Both the position numbers and the translations under genes were made by a program. From NCBI GenBank assembly GCA_036271855.1, contig DATAZV010000410.1:1-6308 (forward strand): a stretch of 6,308 nt of DNA. The letters are read 5' to 3'. The notes beneath the pieces are model-generated. The model was not told the DNA's origin, ran no database searches, and worked only from the letters and a program-made list of their open reading frames with translations. Every line of letters starts with the position of its first letter. The first letter of the stretch is position 1. This document shows, in pieces, positions 5,035 through 6,308 of the stretch. Source of the DNA: JAQGMJ01 sp036271855 (GTDB taxonomy: Bacteria > Pseudomonadota > Gammaproteobacteria > Burkholderiales > JAEUOS01).

Positions 5035-6270
5035 ATGGCAATCATAGAAGTGAAGGTCCCGCAACTGTCGGAATCGGTGGCGGAAGCGACTTTGCTGGCA
5101 TGGCACAAGAAAGCCGGCGAGGCGGTCACCCGGGACGAAAACCTGGTCGACGTCGAGACCGACAAGGTGGTGCTGGAACTGCCGGCGCCGGATTCGGGTG
5201 TGCTGATCGAGATCGTCAAGGGCGACGGCAGCACCGTGACCTCGAATGAACTGATTGCCCGCATCGATACGGCGGCCACCGCAGGCGCCTCTGCTCCCGC
5301 GGCCAAGCCGGCCGCGCCGGCTGCGGCTCCCGCACCCGCCGCTGCGCCGGCCGCCGGCAGCGCAGCGCTGGCGATGCCTTCGGCGGCGAAGATCATGGCC
5401 GAGCAGGGCGTCAATCCTGCCAATGTCGCCGGCACCGGTCGCGACGGCCGCATCACCAAGGGCGATGCCCTGGCTGCGGGCTCTGCGCCCGCTCCGGCTC
5501 CCGCGGCCAAGCCGGCCGCCGCGCCGCTGGCCGATGTGAAGGCGCAGGTCAACCTGCAATTCCTGGGTGAGCGCCCGGAGCAGCGCGTGCCGATGTCGCG
5601 CCTGCGCCAGCGCGTGGCGCAGCGCCTGCTTGAATCGCAGTCGACCAACGCAATTCTCACGACTTTCAACGAAGTCAACATGCAGCCGGTGATCGACCTG
5701 CGCAAGAAATACGGCGAGAAGTTCGAGAAGGAACACGGCGTCAAGCTGGGCTTCATGTCCTTCTTCGTCAAGGCCGCGGTTTATGCACTGAAAAAATATC
5801 CGCTGGTCAATGCCTCGATCGACGGCACCGACATCGTGTATCACGGCTACTTCGACATCGGCGTGGCGGTGGGTTCGCCACGCGGCCTGGTGGTGCCTAT
5901 CCTGCGTGATGCGGACCAGAAAAGCTTCGCGGGAATCGAAAAGGAAATTGCCGGTTTCGGCGCCAAGGCGAAGGACGGCAAGCTGACGCTGGAAGAACTC
6001 ACCGGCGGCACCTTCTCGATCTCCAACGGCGGCATCTTCGGCTCGATGCTCTCCACGCCGATCATCAATCCGCCGCAGTCCGCCATCCTGGGCGTGCACG
6101 CGACCAAGGACCGCGCGGTCGTCGAGAATGGCCAGATCGTGATCCGCCCGATCAACTACCTGGCGATGAGCTACGACCACCGCATCATCGACGGCCGCGA
6201 AGCCGTGCTGGGCCTGGTGGCCATGAAGGAAGCCCTCGAAGATCCTTCCCGCCTGCTGTTCGACATCTAA
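5035..6270 (+). CDS. sucB: Dihydrolipoyllysine succinyltransferase, E2 component of 2-oxoglutarate dehydrogenase
   Basis: The 411-residue product (also called odhB) forms the core of the 2-oxoglutarate dehydrogenase complex. It accepts the succinyl group from SucA on a lipoyl arm and transfers it to CoA. The domains are complete: a single lipoyl domain (about residues 1-78) with the lipoylated Lys44 in ETDKVVLELP; an Ala/Pro-rich linker (about 80-110); the peripheral subunit-binding domain for E3 (about 112-148, PSAAKIMAEQG...GTGRDGRITKGD); a second Ala/Pro linker (about 149-165); and the acyltransferase domain (about 180-411). The catalytic motif SYDHRIIDGRE gives His382 and Asp386, and TFSISNGG and STPIINPPQSAILG are also present. 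One lipoyl domain and close resemblance to E. coli SucB favour succinyltransferase over pyruvate dehydrogenase E2. ATG 5035 has GGAG at 5024-5027 with a 7-base spacer. The E3 gene follows after 11 bases, so translation is probably closely linked. Confidence 0.97.
   Translation: MAIIEVKVPQLSESVAEATLLAWHKKAGEAVTRDENLVDVETDKVVLELPAPDSGVLIEIVKGDGSTVTSNELIARIDTAATAGASAPAAKPAAPAAAPAPAAAPAAGSAALAMPSAAKIMAEQGVNPANVAGTGRDGRITKGDALAAGSAPAPAPAAKPAAAPLADVKAQVNLQFLGERPEQRVPMSRLRQRVAQRLLESQSTNAILTTFNEVNMQPVIDLRKKYGEKFEKEHGVKLGFMSFFVKAAVYALKKYPLVNASIDGTDIVYHGYFDIGVAVGSPRGLVVPILRDADQKSFAGIEKEIAGFGAKAKDGKLTLEELTGGTFSISNGGIFGSMLSTPIINPPQSAILGVHATKDRAVVENGQIVIRPINYLAMSYDHRIIDGREAVLGLVAMKEALEDPSRLLFDI
5293..5315 (+). 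repeat. 23-bp direct repeat, copy 1, in sucB linker
   Basis: This segment encodes APAAKPAA (residues 87-94) in the first Ala/Pro linker and is identical over 23 bases to 5497-5519. Both copies are in the same reading frame, 204 bases (68 codons) apart. The E3-binding domain lies between them. Confidence 0.9.
5497..5519 (+). repeat. 23-bp direct repeat, copy 2, in sucB linker
   Basis: This is the second exact copy of the 23-base unit, encoding APAAKPAA (residues 155-162) in the linker between the E3-binding and acyltransferase domains. Identity at every third codon position suggests recent duplication or gene conversion, although restricted GC-rich Ala/Pro codon use also makes such identity easier. 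Confidence 0.9.
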
Positions 6271-6281
6271 GGAGAAAAAGG

Positions 6282-6308
6282 ATGTCCAACAAGCAATTCG
6301 ACGTCATC
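6282..6308 (+). CDS. lpdA: Dihydrolipoamide dehydrogenase (E3), N-terminal start (partial)
   Basis: Only nine codons are present, reading MSNKQFDVI, before the window ends. The start fits the N-terminus of dihydrolipoamide dehydrogenase, where the next residues would be the FAD-binding GxGxxG motif. E3 re-oxidises the dihydrolipoyl arm of SucB with FAD and passes electrons to NAD+. A GGAG at 6271-6274 lies 7 bases before the ATG, and the gene begins 11 bases after the sucB stop, which suggests the same operon. The call rests mainly on context (sucA-sucB-E3 order) plus these few residues; odhL is an equivalent name. Confidence 0.75.

Noticed and set aside
5008..6180. Minus-strand open frames opposite sucB (390 and 280 codons)
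   Set aside because: These are shadows of sucB caused by GC-rich codon use. The Ala/Gly/Arg-rich parts are the reverse complement of the Ala/Pro linkers. No ribosome site or domain supports them.

Overview
The window is a GC-rich stretch of core central metabolism with all genes on the + strand. It runs from the end of succinate dehydrogenase subunit B, through the SdhE flavinylation factor and citrate synthase, to the E1 and E2 subunits of the 2-oxoglutarate dehydrogenase complex and the first codons of its E3. The order sdhB-sdhE-gltA-sucA-sucB-lpd, the strong G/C bias at third codon positions and the protein sequences fit a betaproteobacterium of the order Burkholderiales. An Oxalobacteraceae-like source (Massilia, Duganella, Janthinobacterium, Herbaspirillum group) is my best guess, from remembered family resemblance rather than from a search.

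Layout: 1-58 is the tail of sdhB. A 74-base gap follows, with a small T-tailed dyad and a weak promoter-like pair. sdhE is at 133-402. A 101-base gap carries a GCGGTCGG direct repeat, a possible -10 and a good Shine-Dalgarno site. gltA is at 504-1823, with a plausible Rho-independent terminator starting at its stop codon. The largest gap (1824-2077, 254 bases) has an AT-rich part (about 1843-1950) that could hold a promoter, then a GC-rich part with two hairpins in series. sucA is at 2078-4939. A 95-base gap contains one strong GC hairpin. sucB is at 5035-6270, and lpd begins at 6282 and leaves the window.

The products belong to one pathway. GltA condenses acetyl-CoA and oxaloacetate to citrate. 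SucA, SucB and Lpd oxidatively decarboxylate 2-oxoglutarate to succinyl-CoA. SdhE helps attach FAD to the SdhA subunit of the succinate dehydrogenase to which SdhB belongs. All visible catalytic motifs are intact and no gene is broken.

I found no mobile element, CRISPR array, tRNA, rRNA or defence gene, and no sign of an undescribed system. The points worth a second look are in the non-coding leaders (hairpins and possible transcript boundaries), in an exact 23-base in-frame repeat on either side of the E3-binding domain of sucB, and in small details of the GltA regulatory site. All promoter and RNA-structure calls were made by eye and are tentative.
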